From: Arthrobacter sp. MA-N2
GTDB lineage: Bacteria > Actinomycetota > Actinomycetes > Actinomycetales > Micrococcaceae
Length of the DNA stretch: 64,000 nucleotides
Assembly: GCF_000517125.1 (NCBI RefSeq)
Contig: NZ_KI912155.1
Coordinates: 3,598,029 to 3,662,028 of the forward strand
Direction of reading: 5' to 3'
The notes beneath the pieces are model-generated. The model saw nothing but the letters and a program-made list of their open reading frames with translations. It searched no databases and was not told where the DNA came from. The translations under genes were made by a program, and so were the position numbers. Shown piece by piece: positions 25,041 to 34,462 of the stretch. How positions within the stretch are numbered: position 1 is the stretch's first letter; each line of letters starts with the position of its first letter.

Positions 25041-26106
25041 AGGCGCCGCCGACCAAAAATCCGGCGCCCGCTCATCCGGCAAGCCTTTGAGCTCTACGCC
25101 ACCGGCAACTACACGTTCGCAGACCTCTCCGAAGCCATGGAAGACCACGGTCTCACCACCAAACCAAGCGCCAAGCGTCCGGCCAAGGCAATTGCCCCAA
25201 CACACTTCTCGAGGCTGCTGCGCGACCGCTACTACTGCGGAATCATCACCTTGGATGGTGTCGAACATCCCGGACGCCACGGAGCCCTCGTCCCCGACGA
25301 CCTGTTTCACAAAGTCCAGCAGTTACTGGACAGCCGCGGCGTTGCCGGGGAACGACGCCGCATCCACGACCACTACCTCAAGGGCACGCTCTACTGTGAC
25401 AACTGCCATAAACGGGGCATCGTCCACCGCATGGTCATCCAACGCTCGATAGGAAGGAGTGGCAACGAATACTTCTACTTCTTCTGCGCCGGACGAACAG
25501 TCAAGGACTGTTCAACCAGCCACATAAGCACCGCCAGACTCGAAGATGCCATGATCCGTGAATACGGCAAGCTCCGCTTCACACCGGACTTCATCGACCT
25601 CGCTCGAACCCGAATCCGCGAAGCCCTCCGCGAAAAAGAGACCGCCAATCTACTCCTTCAAAAGCAGCTGGCAGCCACACTGCAGGACTGCGACGCAAAA
25701 GAAGAGAACCTGCTCGATCTCGCCGCCGACGGCACGATAACCAAGGACAGGATCCGCACACGACTGACCGACATCGAGCGCCAGCGCACCAGGGTCCGCG
25801 AGCAGCTCGACAGCGTCGAATCCAATCTGGAAGCGGGAGCCCGCCATCTCGAAATCTATCTGGACCTACTGGCGGATCCGGAAGCCCTGTACCGGGCCGC
25901 CAGCGACCAGGAGCGCCGCCAGCTCAACCAAGCATTCTTCGTCAAAGTCTTGGTAGAAGACGAAGAAGTAACAGGGACATTCCTGGCCGAACCGGTTTCG
26001 ACGCTGGCTGCCGCTCACGCAGGCCACCAGGCCCTCCGAGCAGGAGCAAGCCGCCCGGACGCGCTGAGACGCGCACAGGCGCGCCACGCGGTCCACAGCG
26101 ACACAG

Positions 26107-26140
26107 AAAAGGGAACCACCAGATCTGGTGGTTCCCTTTT
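26107..26140. terminator. Perfect 34-bp palindromic bidirectional terminator
   Basis: AAAAGGGAACCACCAGA and its exact reverse complement abut, giving a 17-bp stem flanked by A and T runs. It can stop transcription in both directions: the recombinase remnant from the left and tRNA-Ala from the right. Confidence 0.85.
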
Positions 26141-26191
26141 GGTAACCGTTGAAAACTTACTCGACGGCATCCACGATGTCGATGGTTCGAA

Positions 26192-26210
26192 TAAGGCCTC
26201 CAGGGTGGAG
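26192..26210. repeat. Right 19-bp direct repeat of the island (attR candidate)
   Basis: TAAGGCCTCCAGGGTGGAG matches the left copy at 18 of 19 positions. Its last five bases are the 3' end of the tRNA-Ala gene, a classic integration position. Confidence 0.7.
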
Positions 26211-26278
26211 CTGAGGGGACTCGAACCCCTGACCCCCTGCATGCCATGCAGGTGCGCTACCAGCTGCGCCACAGCCCC
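26206..26278 (-). tRNA. tRNA-Ala (GGC)
   Basis: The 73-base cloverleaf has acceptor stem GGGGCTG/CAGCTCC, D-arm GCGCAGCTGGTAGCGC, anticodon arm CCTGC-ATGGCAT-GCAGG (anticodon GGC, reads GCC) and T-arm with TTCGAGT. The discriminator is A; CCA is not encoded. Its 3' end is the right boundary of the island. Confidence 0.95.
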
Positions 26279-26421
26279 ATATTCTTGCTGCTTCATGAAC
26301 CTCGCAAAGGCTTTGAAACCCAAGCTCGATTTCGGATTCCTCCGAAGCAACTCAAATATCTTAGAACAGCGTTTCTGAAAATTCCAAATCCGGCATATTC
26401 AGTTCTTTTACCGCTGTGAGG

Positions 26422-26820
26422 CTAGGATTCCTCTACGGCAGGAGCCTTCGCCGAAGCGTCGTCGCCGAGGTCCAGATCAACTACCGGGCAGTCTCTCCAT
26501 AGGCGTTCCAACGCGTAGAACACCCTGTCTTCGGAGTGCTGGACGTGCACCACGATGTCGGCATAGTCCAGCAGAACCCAGCGGCCCTCGGAACGCCCTT
26601 CGCGGCGCACGGGGCGCAGATCCTGCTTGAGCAGTTCCTCTTCAATGCCGTCAACAATGGCGTTGACCTGGCGTTCAGTCGGGGCGGAAGCGATCAGGAA
26701 AATGTCGGTCAGGGCCAGGCGTTCGCTGACGTCCAGAGCGATGATGTCCTCGGCCAGCTTGTCCGCTGCCGCGCGGGCGGCATGGCGGGCCAAGAGGACG
26801 GATTGTTCATGTGCAGTCAC
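26422..26820 (-). CDS. rsfS: Ribosomal silencing factor RsfS
   Basis: This 132-residue protein has the RsfS/Iojap core (KLAEDIIALDVSERLALTD, then FLIASAPTERQVNAI and WVLLDYADIVVHVQ). RsfS binds ribosomal protein uL14 and blocks subunit joining when nutrients are short. GTG at 26820 is chosen since AAGGAG lies 7 bases upstream. It is downstream of nadD in the usual actinobacterial order, here with a tail-anchored protein gene inserted between them. Confidence 0.9.
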   Translation of the reverse strand: MTAHEQSVLLARHAARAAADKLAEDIIALDVSERLALTDIFLIASAPTERQVNAIVDGIEEELLKQDLRPVRREGRSEGRWVLLDYADIVVHVQHSEDRVFYALERLWRDCPVVDLDLGDDASAKAPAVEES

Positions 26821-26883
26821 GGGACTCCTTGTATGCGGCTCCGAGAATGGACGAAGCCTGTTGGGTGGCAAAAGCCTTTATGG

Positions 26884-28128
26884 TCAGCGGGACAGTCCGC
26901 TGGTGATCATGATGATGCCCGTAATGAGGGCGATGACTCCGATGCCGACGAGTCCCAGGACCAAGAGGCGGGCACGTTGCGCGCGTCCAAGTCCTGCCGT
27001 CGCGGCGTCGAGCGGTTCAAGTCCGTATGCCGAAGTTGCAGAAACGGGCGGATGTTCGGCCGCTTCAGCGAACGCCTCCCCCTCGGGTGCAGGGCCCGAC
27101 GCCGGGCGGCGACCGGCCGCTTTCGCGGCCGCTTCCGCGCGGGCAAGGACTCCTGCCCTGCCGCGCAAGCTGCGTGGCTTGCCCGACGCCGACTGCCCAG
27201 GCTTCAACTTCGCTCCAGGCGAGGTCACCAGCGGGACAAAGCTGGTGCTGGGCGGCTTCATGACAGGACGGTCAAGTCCCGGAACCTTCACGAATTCCAA
27301 AGGGGTGACCATCGCGAGGTTACTGGCCGCAGAAGGCTCCACCCGGACCGCAGCCGGAGGACGGCTGTTCCGCTCGGCGAGCTTCTGCTTGTCCATGGCC
27401 CTCTTGTTGAGGACCGCCTCGCGTTCAGCCTGGGCGATTTGCTCAGCCAAAGCCTCAGGATCGGCCGGCTCGTCGTCCGAACCGGCGACGTCGCGCCCAG
27501 GTCCCCCAACCTTCTCCACCGCTGATTCCATGGCCGCAATGTGCTCAAGTTTGCTGGATTGATTCCTGGCCTGGGCAGCCAGCAGCTCGCGGGCCATCAA
27601 GGCCTGCTCCACGGTCATATCCGGTGCACCGGGAGGCGGTCCTGCCGTCACCCTGACACTGCCGTCGGGCGATGTGCCAATGGGGGCGTCACCGGCCTGT
27701 TGCTTGCCGGCGGTTTGCGCGGGAACGCTGGAGGTCCTGGACCCGGATGCGGGCGTCGCCACAATCGGGATCGCCGAGGTTCCCGGGGCAACTTCCTCCT
27801 GTAACTGCTGCAGGCGCAGCTGGCGGCGTGTGGGCGGACCGCCGCGCGAAAGCTGCTGCTCTTTGTCCGCGAGCTCTTTGATAGCGCGGAGGGCGGCACG
27901 ATCGCGGGCACGCGCTTGGGAAGAACGTTCCGCGGCGGGCTTCGCGTCCACCGGAGCATCCGCCACCCGGCGCACCCGATTGGCCGAAGCTCCCGCAGGG
28001 GCCTGCTCGGCGTCGTTGGAAGTAACGGCCCCGGCTACTGCCGGGCGTCCGCCAGTGTCTCCCAGGCGGGCGTCCCGGGCTCGCCGAAGCTCGCGCCGGC
28101 TACGGATGGGGGGCTGTTCCTGGCTCAT
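26884..28128 (-). CDS. Tail-anchored, largely disordered protein
   Basis: The 414-residue protein is rich in Ala, Pro, Arg and Glu over almost its whole length, without recognisable enzyme motifs. It opens with a basic SRRELRRARDARLGDTG segment that recurs in actinobacterial divisome- and wall-related proteins. It ends with one membrane helix (LLVLGLVGIGVIALITGII) near the C-terminus, so most of it would face the cytoplasm. It lies between nadD and rsfS and is probably cotranscribed. I do not recognise a function. Confidence 0.75.
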   Translation of the reverse strand: MSQEQPPIRSRRELRRARDARLGDTGGRPAVAGAVTSNDAEQAPAGASANRVRRVADAPVDAKPAAERSSQARARDRAALRAIKELADKEQQLSRGGPPTRRQLRLQQLQEEVAPGTSAIPIVATPASGSRTSSVPAQTAGKQQAGDAPIGTSPDGSVRVTAGPPPGAPDMTVEQALMARELLAAQARNQSSKLEHIAAMESAVEKVGGPGRDVAGSDDEPADPEALAEQIAQAEREAVLNKRAMDKQKLAERNSRPPAAVRVEPSAASNLAMVTPLEFVKVPGLDRPVMKPPSTSFVPLVTSPGAKLKPGQSASGKPRSLRGRAGVLARAEAAAKAAGRRPASGPAPEGEAFAEAAEHPPVSATSAYGLEPLDAATAGLGRAQRARLLVLGLVGIGVIALITGIIMITSGLSR

Positions 28129-28135
28129 TCAAAAC

Positions 28136-28873
28136 TCACTCAGTACGGGCTTGGCGGTCTGATCCGGTCATAGCATGCAGGGGCTCCCCCATGCCGGGTT
28201 TGCCCGAGTACAGCCTGTATTTGGCGATGTACTGCACTACTCCGTCAGGTACGAGGTACCAGACCGGGTTGCCGGCACCCACCCGGGCGCGGCAATCGGT
28301 CGAGGAAATCGCCATGGCGGGCACTTCCAGGAGACTGACGTCCTCCCTGCCCATGCCATCAAGGACGTGACCAGGCCGGGTGACACCCACGAAGTGCGCC
28401 AATGACCAGAGCTCGTCGACATCTTTCCAGGAAAGTATCTGCGCCAGGGCGTCCGCGCCCGTGATGAAGAAAAGGTCTGCATCCGGCCGCTGGTTCCGGA
28501 GGTCACGCAAGGTGTCTATCGTGAACGTGGGGCCGGGACGGTCCACATCCACGCGACTCACCGTGAAATTGGGGTTGGAAGCAGTGGCAATGACGGTCAT
28601 CAAGTACCGGTGCTCCGCTTCGCTGACCTGCTTGTGCGACTTCTGCCATGGCTGTCCGGTGGGCACGAAGACCACTTCGTCCAAGCGGAACTTCGCAGCG
28701 ACCTCGCTGGCAGCAACCAAGTGGCCGTGATGAATGGGATCGAATGTCCCACCCATCACGCCCAAGCGAAGCCGGCGCCCCGTTTCCTCGAAAGGTTTTG
28801 CGGCGGAAATGTTAGTGACCCAGCCCTGGGTGCTTCGCCGGGTGCTGGCGGTGCGGATCCGAGTGCTCTTCAA
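28136..28873 (-). CDS. nadD: Nicotinate-nucleotide adenylyltransferase
   Basis: NadD makes nicotinate adenine dinucleotide from NaMN and ATP in NAD synthesis. The nucleotidyl-transferase motif [12 protein letters not shown], then [14 protein letters not shown], and the late [10 protein letters not shown] (the ISSTxxR motif) are all present. The start is uncertain. ATG at 28873 overlaps the upstream small gene by 62 bases and adds an unlikely leader; GTG at 28759 or ATG at 28756, right before GGTFDP, would shorten it to the compact family form. The rest of the protein is complete. Confidence 0.9.
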   Translation of the reverse strand: MKSTRIRTASTRRSTQGWVTNISAAKPFEETGRRLRLGVMGGTFDPIHHGHLVAASEVAAKFRLDEVVFVPTGQPWQKSHKQVSEAEHRYLMTVIATASNPNFTVSRVDVDRPGPTFTIDTLRDLRNQRPDADLFFITGADALAQILSWKDVDELWSLAHFVGVTRPGHVLDGMGREDVSLLEVPAMAISSTDCRARVGAGNPVWYLVPDGVVQYIAKYRLYSGKPGMGEPLHAMTGSDRQARTE

Positions 28874-29051
28874 CGGCGTCGTGGCGGTTGCCGAGATTCG
28901 TGTAGGAAACTGCCACGAACATCAGCACCAGCAAGATGCAGAACATGGAGACACCGAAGACCCAAGGTTCAGCCCACAACGGAGCCGGTGCTTCAGCTCC
29001 GCTCTCGCCCCCTTGGGTGAGAACGGAAATGGCGATCTGCTGAAACTGCAT
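28812..29051 (-). CDS. Small single-pass membrane protein
   Basis: A 79-residue frame has one membrane segment ([20 protein letters not shown]) and a His-rich charged tail ([12 protein letters not shown]). It lies between proA and nadD on the same strand and overlaps the longest version of nadD. Function unknown; similar small proteins occur at this place in related Actinobacteria as far as I recall. Confidence 0.6.
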   Translation of the reverse strand: MQFQQIAISVLTQGGESGAEAPAPLWAEPWVFGVSMFCILLVLMFVAVSYTNLGNRHDAVEEHSDPHRQHPAKHPGLGH

Positions 29052-29130
29052 TTTCTCCCCTAGCGGTTCAAAGGATTTCGACGGCGGATCCTCCCACCGT
29101 TCAGGACTTCTGTTCTATGTTACAGCGTTG

Positions 29131-30501
29131 CTAGCTTCGGATCTGGCCTTCACCCTGGACGATCCACTTGGTAGTGGTCAACTCAGTGAGGCCCATCGGA
29201 CCGCGTGCGTGCAGCTTCTGGGTAGAGATGCCCACCTCGGCACCCAAGCCGAGCTCGCCACCATCCGTGAAACGCGTCGAAGCGTTCACGATGACAGCCG
29301 CAGAATCGATATCTGCGATGAACTTCTCGGCGTTCGCCAGATTGTTCGTCAGGATGGCTTCGGTGTGACCCGTCGACCATTTCCGAATGTGGGCGACTGC
29401 CTCGTCGAGGTCGTCAACCATAGCTACGGCGAGGTCAAGATCCATGTATTCGGTGGCCCAATCGACGTCGTCGGCCGGCACCGTCTCCACCGCGCCGGAC
29501 AGCGCCGCCTGGATCCGCGGGTCGACATGCAAGGTGACGCCGGCGGAGCGCAGAGCGGCGGCGACGGCGGGCAGCACGGTGGATTTCGAGTGCACCAAAA
29601 GGGTCTCTACCGTGTTGCAGACGCTGGGGCGCTGGGTCTTGGCGTTGAGCAGGATATTGACAGCCATCTCTTCGCTGGCGGATTCGTCGATGAAGATATG
29701 AACATTTCCTTCGCCGGTCTCGATAACGGGCACAGAAGAGTTGTTCACCACAGTCTGGATCAGATCGCGTCCACCGCGGGGAATCAGCACGTCCACCCTG
29801 CCGCGGGCCCGCATCAGGACAGCAGCGCCCTCGCGGCCGAACTGGTCCACGGTCTGGACAGCGTCGGCAGGCAGCCCCACGGATTCCAGGGCATCACGAA
29901 GGATCGCCACCAAGGCCGCGTTGGTGTGCGCAGCAGCCGAGCCGCCGCGCAGGATCACGGCATTGCCACTCTTCAAGGCAAGTCCCGCGATATCGACAGT
30001 AACGTTGGGGCGGGCCTCGTAGATCGCTGCGACCACTCCCATGGGCACGTTCACCTGGCGCAGGCGCAGCCCATTCGGAAGCGTCTGGCCGCGGACCACA
30101 TTACCCACGGGGTCAGGCAAGCCCGCGAGGTTCTCAAGTGCCGCCACAAGGCCTTCAATACGCGCCGCGGTCAAGGTCAATCGGTCCAGCATGGCGGCGG
30201 AGGTTCCGTTGATGCGGCCTGCCTCGACGTCCTTGGCGTTGGCTGCGAGAACTTCCGCTTCGTGTTCCCGCAGGGCGGAGCCAATGGCACGCAGGGCGCG
30301 GTCCTTCCAGGCACGGTTCGCGTGTCCCATACGGCGCGTGGCGTGTCGCGAGCGGTCGGCAATCGAGTGCACGGCAGCTTCGACCTGCTCGGGGGTGAGT
30401 GGCGCAGTTCCCGGCTCCCGGGTTTCCGGCGCCTGGGCGGCATGGCCGGAAGTCAGGGCGTCGGTCATCACGGGAGCATCGGGGGTAAGAGCCTCAGTCA
30501 T
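29131..30501 (-). CDS. proA: Glutamate-5-semialdehyde dehydrogenase (proline biosynthesis)
   Basis: This 456-residue protein is ProA: it reduces glutamyl-5-phosphate with NADPH to the semialdehyde. Landmarks are NVPMGVVAAIYEARPNVT, GNAVILRGGSAA and the catalytic Cys in QRPSVCNTVETLLVH. The N-terminal 40 residues are a variable Ala/Pro-rich extension. Its start overlaps the proB stop by four bases, so the first two proline enzymes are coupled. Confidence 0.95.
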   Translation of the reverse strand: MTEALTPDAPVMTDALTSGHAAQAPETREPGTAPLTPEQVEAAVHSIADRSRHATRRMGHANRAWKDRALRAIGSALREHEAEVLAANAKDVEAGRINGTSAAMLDRLTLTAARIEGLVAALENLAGLPDPVGNVVRGQTLPNGLRLRQVNVPMGVVAAIYEARPNVTVDIAGLALKSGNAVILRGGSAAAHTNAALVAILRDALESVGLPADAVQTVDQFGREGAAVLMRARGRVDVLIPRGGRDLIQTVVNNSSVPVIETGEGNVHIFIDESASEEMAVNILLNAKTQRPSVCNTVETLLVHSKSTVLPAVAAALRSAGVTLHVDPRIQAALSGAVETVPADDVDWATEYMDLDLAVAMVDDLDEAVAHIRKWSTGHTEAILTNNLANAEKFIADIDSAAVIVNASTRFTDGGELGLGAEVGISTQKLHARGPMGLTELTTTKWIVQGEGQIRS

Positions 30502-31688
30502 TCTCCAAGTTTAGTGGAGCGGGACGACTGGACCAGTACGAGGTCGTCAACATGAACAACTACGCGGTCATATCCCCTGCCAAGGTCCTTGGCGAGCTCC
30601 TTGGTTGAGCGGCCAAGCATGCGGGGAAGCTCCTCCGAGGAATAGTTCACCAGCCCCCGGGCAATGACAGTGCCCTCGTGGGAAAACATCTCCACCGGGT
30701 CGCCGGGCTCAAAGTCCCCCTGCACGGATGAAATCCCGGCGGGCAGCAGCGAAGTGTGGCGGTCGCGCACAGCCTTGACAGCGCCGTCGTCGAGCACCAA
30801 ACGGCCCCGAACCGACGCGAGGTGGGCCAACCAGAGCAGACGGACGGGTTTGCGGTTGCCATTGATGGCGAACCACGTGCCCACGTCTTCGCCCGCGAGG
30901 GCGGCTGCGGCATTCGCCGTCGACGTCACAAGGGCGTGGATGCCGGAGCCCGCGGCGATGGACGCAGCCTCCACCTTGGTGGTCATGCCACCGGTACCGA
31001 CTCCTGCCTTGCCCGCCTTGCCGATGGTCACGCCGACGAGGTCCTGGGGACCGCTAACGAGCGGGATGCGCTTGGCGCCCAACGACGGCGGACCGTCGTA
31101 GAGGGCGTCGACGTCGGAAAGCAGGACCAGCGCGTCCGCACGCACGAGGTGCGCCACCAAGGCGGCCAAGCGGTCATTGTCGCCAAAGCGGATTTCGTGC
31201 GTGGCTACGGTGTCGTTTTCGTTCACGACCGGCACCACGCCGAGGTTCAACAAACGGTCCAACGCCCGGTACGCGTTGCTGTGCTGCGTGCGCCGCATCA
31301 AGTCATCCGCGGTCAGCAGGACCTGGCTGACGGTGACTCCATGCGCGGCAAAAGCCTGCGAGTAACGCGCCATCAACAGCCCCTGCCCCACGCTGGCGGC
31401 AGCCTGCTGTGTGGCGAGATCCTTCGGACGTTTGGCAAGGCCGAGCGGTGCGAGACCTGCCGCGATGGCACCGGAGGAGACCAGAATGATCTCGGTCCCC
31501 GAGTTGCGCTTCTCGGCCAGAGCGTGGACGAGTGCAGTCAGCGCCTTCTCCGAGATGCCACCCTTGATGCTGGTCAGCGAGGACGAACCCACCTTGACCA
31601 CGATCCGCTTGGCGCCGGCCAACGCTTGGCGTTCGGCGGCGTCGTCACCATCAGTGGCTTCAGCGATGCGGGCCGTACTAGTCGTCAT
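30498..31688 (-). CDS. proB: Glutamate 5-kinase
   Basis: The 396-residue ProB has an amino-acid kinase domain ([36 protein letters not shown]) and a C-terminal PUA domain ([18 protein letters not shown]). It phosphorylates glutamate and is normally feedback-inhibited by proline. Its start overlaps the end of obg by 11 bases, giving an obg-proB-proA transcription unit. Confidence 0.95.
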   Translation of the reverse strand: MTTSTARIAEATDGDDAAERQALAGAKRIVVKVGSSSLTSIKGGISEKALTALVHALAEKRNSGTEIILVSSGAIAAGLAPLGLAKRPKDLATQQAAASVGQGLLMARYSQAFAAHGVTVSQVLLTADDLMRRTQHSNAYRALDRLLNLGVVPVVNENDTVATHEIRFGDNDRLAALVAHLVRADALVLLSDVDALYDGPPSLGAKRIPLVSGPQDLVGVTIGKAGKAGVGTGGMTTKVEAASIAAGSGIHALVTSTANAAAALAGEDVGTWFAINGNRKPVRLLWLAHLASVRGRLVLDDGAVKAVRDRHTSLLPAGISSVQGDFEPGDPVEMFSHEGTVIARGLVNYSSEELPRMLGRSTKELAKDLGRGYDRVVVHVDDLVLVQSSRSTKLGE

Positions 31689-33267
31689 TTTCGGCTTCCA
31701 GGCCGCTTTCCTTCAGGGGCCTGGGTAGCCGACGGCCACTCACGGACTCGGTCCAGATGCCCGCCTTGCGCTCGGCTTCCAGCTCGGCGCGCGCGGCGGC
31801 CTTGGCTTCGCGGCGTTCGATCTGCTCGTCGCGCTTCTGCGAACGGGTGGGCCGATCGCCGATGTCGGCAACACGGATGTCGGTGCCTCGCGGCGTTGCC
31901 AGGAGTTCGGCGCCCGCCATCATGGTGGGCTCCCAGTCGAACACGACGCCGTCCTCTTCGCCGATCACCACGGTGTCACCCGGAATCGCGCCCATCTTGA
32001 ACAACTCGTTTTCAATGCCGAGCTTGGCCAGGCGATCTGCCAAGTAGCCGATGGCTTCTTCGTTGGTGAAATCAGTCTGCTTGACCCAGCGGACCGGCTT
32101 CTCCCCCAACACGCGGAAGAGCGGCTCGAGGTTCTTTTCCTCGCGGCGGATCTTGAAGCCGGACTCATTGACCGCGCGCGGGCGGAGCACAGGAGCAACA
32201 ACCTTGGGAGGCGCAGTGGCAACGGCCTTGCGGGCGGCCATGACAATCTCGCCCATGGCGTAGCTCAGTTGGCGCAGGCCTTCATGGCTCGTGGCGGAAA
32301 CTTCGAAGACGCGGTAGCCGCGCTGTTCCAGTTCCGGACGGACAAACTCCGCCATGTCCCGGCCATCCGGCAGGTCCACCTTGTTGAGTACAACAAGCTT
32401 GGGGCGTTCATTCAGGGGGACCACTTCGCCGTCCACGCCGGCGTAGCTCATGTCCACCGCGTACTTGTCCAACTCTTGCTCGATGATCGCAAGGTCAGAG
32501 AGCGGGTCTCTTTCCGCTTCCAAGGTTCCACAGTCCAGCACGTGCACCAGCGCAGCACAACGCTCCACGTGGCGCAGGAAGTTATGGCCGAGGCCCTTTC
32601 CTTCGCTTGCTCCTTCGATCAGCCCGGGAACGTCGGCAATAGTGAATCGGACGTCACCGGCCTGGACCACGCCAAGGTTGGGAATCAGGGTGGTGAACGG
32701 GTAGTCGGCGATTTTGGGCCGAGCCGCTGACATCGCTGCGACGAGGCTGGACTTGCCTGCCGAGGGGAAGCCGACCAGCGCGATGTCGGCAATGGACTTC
32801 AGTTCCAGGACGATGTCGCTGGAATCGCCTTCAATACCGAGGAGCGCGAAACCCGGAGCCCGGCGTTTCTGCGAAGACAAGGAGGAGTTGCCGAGGCCGC
32901 CCTGGCCACCGGCAGCGGCGATGAATTCGGTGCCTTCTCCTACGAGGTCGGCCAGGACAACACCGTCCTTGGTCTTGACCACGGTGCCATCCGGAACCGG
33001 AAGCACCAGGGTTTCACCGTTCTTGCCGCCGCGCCAGTCACCCATGCCCGGGCCGCCGTTGGTTGCGTGGCGGTGCGGTGCGTGGTGGTAATCAAGCAAA
33101 GTGGTGGTCTGGGCATCAACGCGCAGGATGACGTCGCCGCCGTTACCGCCGTTACCGCCGTCGGGTCCGCCGAGCGGCTTGAACTTCTCGCGCTTAACAG
33201 AGACACAGCCGTGGCCGCCTGTTCCGCCGGATACGTGAAGTACTACCCGGTCTACGAAGGTCGCCAC
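31678..33267 (-). CDS. obg: GTPase Obg/CgtA
   Basis: The 529-residue protein has the glycine-rich Obg domain ([25 protein letters not shown]), the G domain ([27 protein letters not shown]) and a C-terminal OCT domain with extra length usual in Actinobacteria. It assists 50S ribosome assembly. GTG at 33267 is the start since GGAG lies upstream and the Obg domain begins there. A hairpin terminator before it (33366-33393) separates it from rpmA, so it should have its own promoter. Confidence 0.95.
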   Translation of the reverse strand: MATFVDRVVLHVSGGTGGHGCVSVKREKFKPLGGPDGGNGGNGGDVILRVDAQTTTLLDYHHAPHRHATNGGPGMGDWRGGKNGETLVLPVPDGTVVKTKDGVVLADLVGEGTEFIAAAGGQGGLGNSSLSSQKRRAPGFALLGIEGDSSDIVLELKSIADIALVGFPSAGKSSLVAAMSAARPKIADYPFTTLIPNLGVVQAGDVRFTIADVPGLIEGASEGKGLGHNFLRHVERCAALVHVLDCGTLEAERDPLSDLAIIEQELDKYAVDMSYAGVDGEVVPLNERPKLVVLNKVDLPDGRDMAEFVRPELEQRGYRVFEVSATSHEGLRQLSYAMGEIVMAARKAVATAPPKVVAPVLRPRAVNESGFKIRREEKNLEPLFRVLGEKPVRWVKQTDFTNEEAIGYLADRLAKLGIENELFKMGAIPGDTVVIGEEDGVVFDWEPTMMAGAELLATPRGTDIRVADIGDRPTRSQKRDEQIERREAKAAARAELEAERKAGIWTESVSGRRLPRPLKESGLEAENDD

Positions 33268-33365
33268 GTGTTTCTCCTCTGTGTGGAAAGTACTGCTTGA
33301 AATGCGTGGTGCAAGCTTTGCGCCACCGCGCGCCCTAGTAAATTCTAGTGCGGTTAAAAAGACAA

Positions 33366-33393
33366 GTGGAGCGGGCCATACGGCCCGCTCCAC
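33366..33393 (-). terminator. Terminator of rplU-rpmA
   Basis: Perfect 12-bp stem GTGGAGCGGGCC / GGCCCGCTCCAC with loop ATAC; on the minus strand it is followed by TTGTCTTTTT. It lies 18 bases past the rpmA stop. Confidence 0.85.
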
Positions 33394-33410
33394 CCGTTCA
33401 GAACGTGTTA

Positions 33411-33674
33411 TTACTCTGCAGCTGCAGCAGCAACGATGTTCACTACGCGACGGCCACGGCGAGTACCGAACTCAACCGCACCTGCCTGCAGGGCGAACAG
33501 GGTGTCGTCGCCACCGCGGCCGACGCCGGCGCCCGGGTGGAAGTGGGTACCCCGCTGGCGGACGATGATTTCGCCTGCGGAAACGACCTGGCCACCGAAG
33601 CGCTTTACGCCGAGGTACTGGGCGTTGGAGTCACGACCGTTGCGAGTGGAACTCGCGCCTTTTTTATGTGCCAT
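33411..33674 (-). CDS. rpmA: 50S ribosomal protein L27
   Basis: The 87-residue protein starts [20 protein letters not shown] and has [17 protein letters not shown], diagnostic of bL27. There is no N-terminal extension of the kind cleaved in Firmicutes. It follows rplU by 60 bases and ends before a strong terminator. Confidence 0.96.
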   Translation of the reverse strand: MAHKKGASSTRNGRDSNAQYLGVKRFGGQVVSAGEIIVRQRGTHFHPGAGVGRGGDDTLFALQAGAVEFGTRRGRRVVNIVAAAAAE

Positions 33675-33734
33675 TTGAAATGCCTGCCTTTAAATTCTGG
33701 GGAATCTGTTGAAAACCTGAAGAACAACCAGTGG

Positions 33735-34055
33735 TTACTTGATACCGGTGATCTTGATCTTGGTCAGTTCTTGACGGTGACCCTGGCGCTTCTTGTAGCC
33801 GGTCTTGTTCTTGAACTTCTGGATGACGATCTTCGGACCACGGAGGTCTTCGAGGATCTCAGCCGTAACCTTGACCTTGGCCAGATCCGCAGCGGCGGAG
33901 GTGACCTTGTCACCGTCCACCAGGAGCAGTGCGGGCAGCTCAAGGGTGCTGCCGGCTCCACCGGGGACGCGGTTCAGGGTTACGTAGTCTCCAACGGAAA
34001 CCTTTTCTTGGCGGCCGCCTGCGCGGACAATCGCGTACACCACTTGGGCACTCAC
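33735..34055 (-). CDS. rplU: 50S ribosomal protein L21
   Basis: Contains [18 protein letters not shown] at the N-terminus and [20 protein letters not shown] near the C-terminus, diagnostic of bL21. The start is GTG; 34055 has GAGAGAA upstream, while the family start Met-Val-Tyr would correspond to GTG at 34043 or 34040. rplU and rpmA form one unit. Confidence 0.95.
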   Translation of the reverse strand: MSAQVVYAIVRAGGRQEKVSVGDYVTLNRVPGGAGSTLELPALLLVDGDKVTSAAADLAKVKVTAEILEDLRGPKIVIQKFKNKTGYKKRQGHRQELTKIKITGIK

Positions 34056-34462
34056 TTCTCTCGACGTTTATTACTAAATTTGCGTGCGGAACCCCGATCC
34101 GAAAACGGACCTGGTTCACGCTGTGCCTCAACGCCGTGGACTCCGGTACGGAATCCATGAGTCATCCCTCGAACAGTTCCGAATGAAAGGCTAGTTTCAC
34201 AGAAAAGTCTCTAGGGGCATAACCCAAGTGTTGGCGTAAGCACCGAAGATCTAGATTACGCTAGTTTCGCCTTCGGCTGCAAATGAGGCCAGGCCCGGAG
34301 GCCGCCATGTGATGGCTGCCACAGACAGGCTATGCCGCCGTCCGCTACCGTGCCCGTCCACCATACCCTGCCGGCCGGGAAAAGCTTGGATCCTCAGTCC
34401 AACACGCTGCAGCGCCCGGCGAAATAGCCCCTCACCGAGTCTTGGGGCGCAACGAACCAGGC
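34056..34462. other. Intergenic region between rplU and thiD-tenA
   Basis: About 400 bases without a supported gene. It must hold the rplU promoter and 5' leader on the minus strand; an AT-rich stretch just before the start (TTTATTACTAAATTTG) is visible. Frames here have poor composition and I see no clear RNA motif. Confidence 0.5.

Larger units (their letters stand above)
25041..26378 (+). pseudogene. Large serine recombinase lacking its catalytic domain
   Basis: The frame keeps the recombinase domain (IRQAFELYATGNYTF from about 25070, THFSRLLRDRYYCGIITLDG), the zinc ribbon (LYCDNCHKRG, then FFCAGRTVKDC) and the long coiled coil that follow the catalytic domain in large serine recombinases. 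The N-terminal resolvase domain with its active-site Ser is absent; only unrelated sequence precedes it. ATG at 25137 is the first internal start. The conserved part ends near 26100, after which the frame runs through a terminator and antisense through tRNA-Ala. It was probably the integrase of the island and is now inactive. Confidence 0.8.

Noticed and set aside
25041-25452. Second half of the plus-strand frame that starts at 24766
   Set aside because: Past about 25040 it is only an out-of-frame reading of the recombinase remnant.
19334-26210. The 19-bp repeats as pure coincidence
   Set aside because: One such match could occur by chance in a window of this size, but its position exactly at the tRNA 3' end and at the edge of a stranded terminator makes chance unlikely.
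26206-26378. C-terminal extension of the recombinase reading ELRGLEPLTPCMPC
   Set aside because: This is the translation of the antisense of tRNA-Ala, not protein-coding sequence.
34251-34462. Possible small gene downstream of thiD-tenA
   Set aside because: The frame there continues as an overlapping shadow of thiD-tenA; no ribosome site or family pattern.
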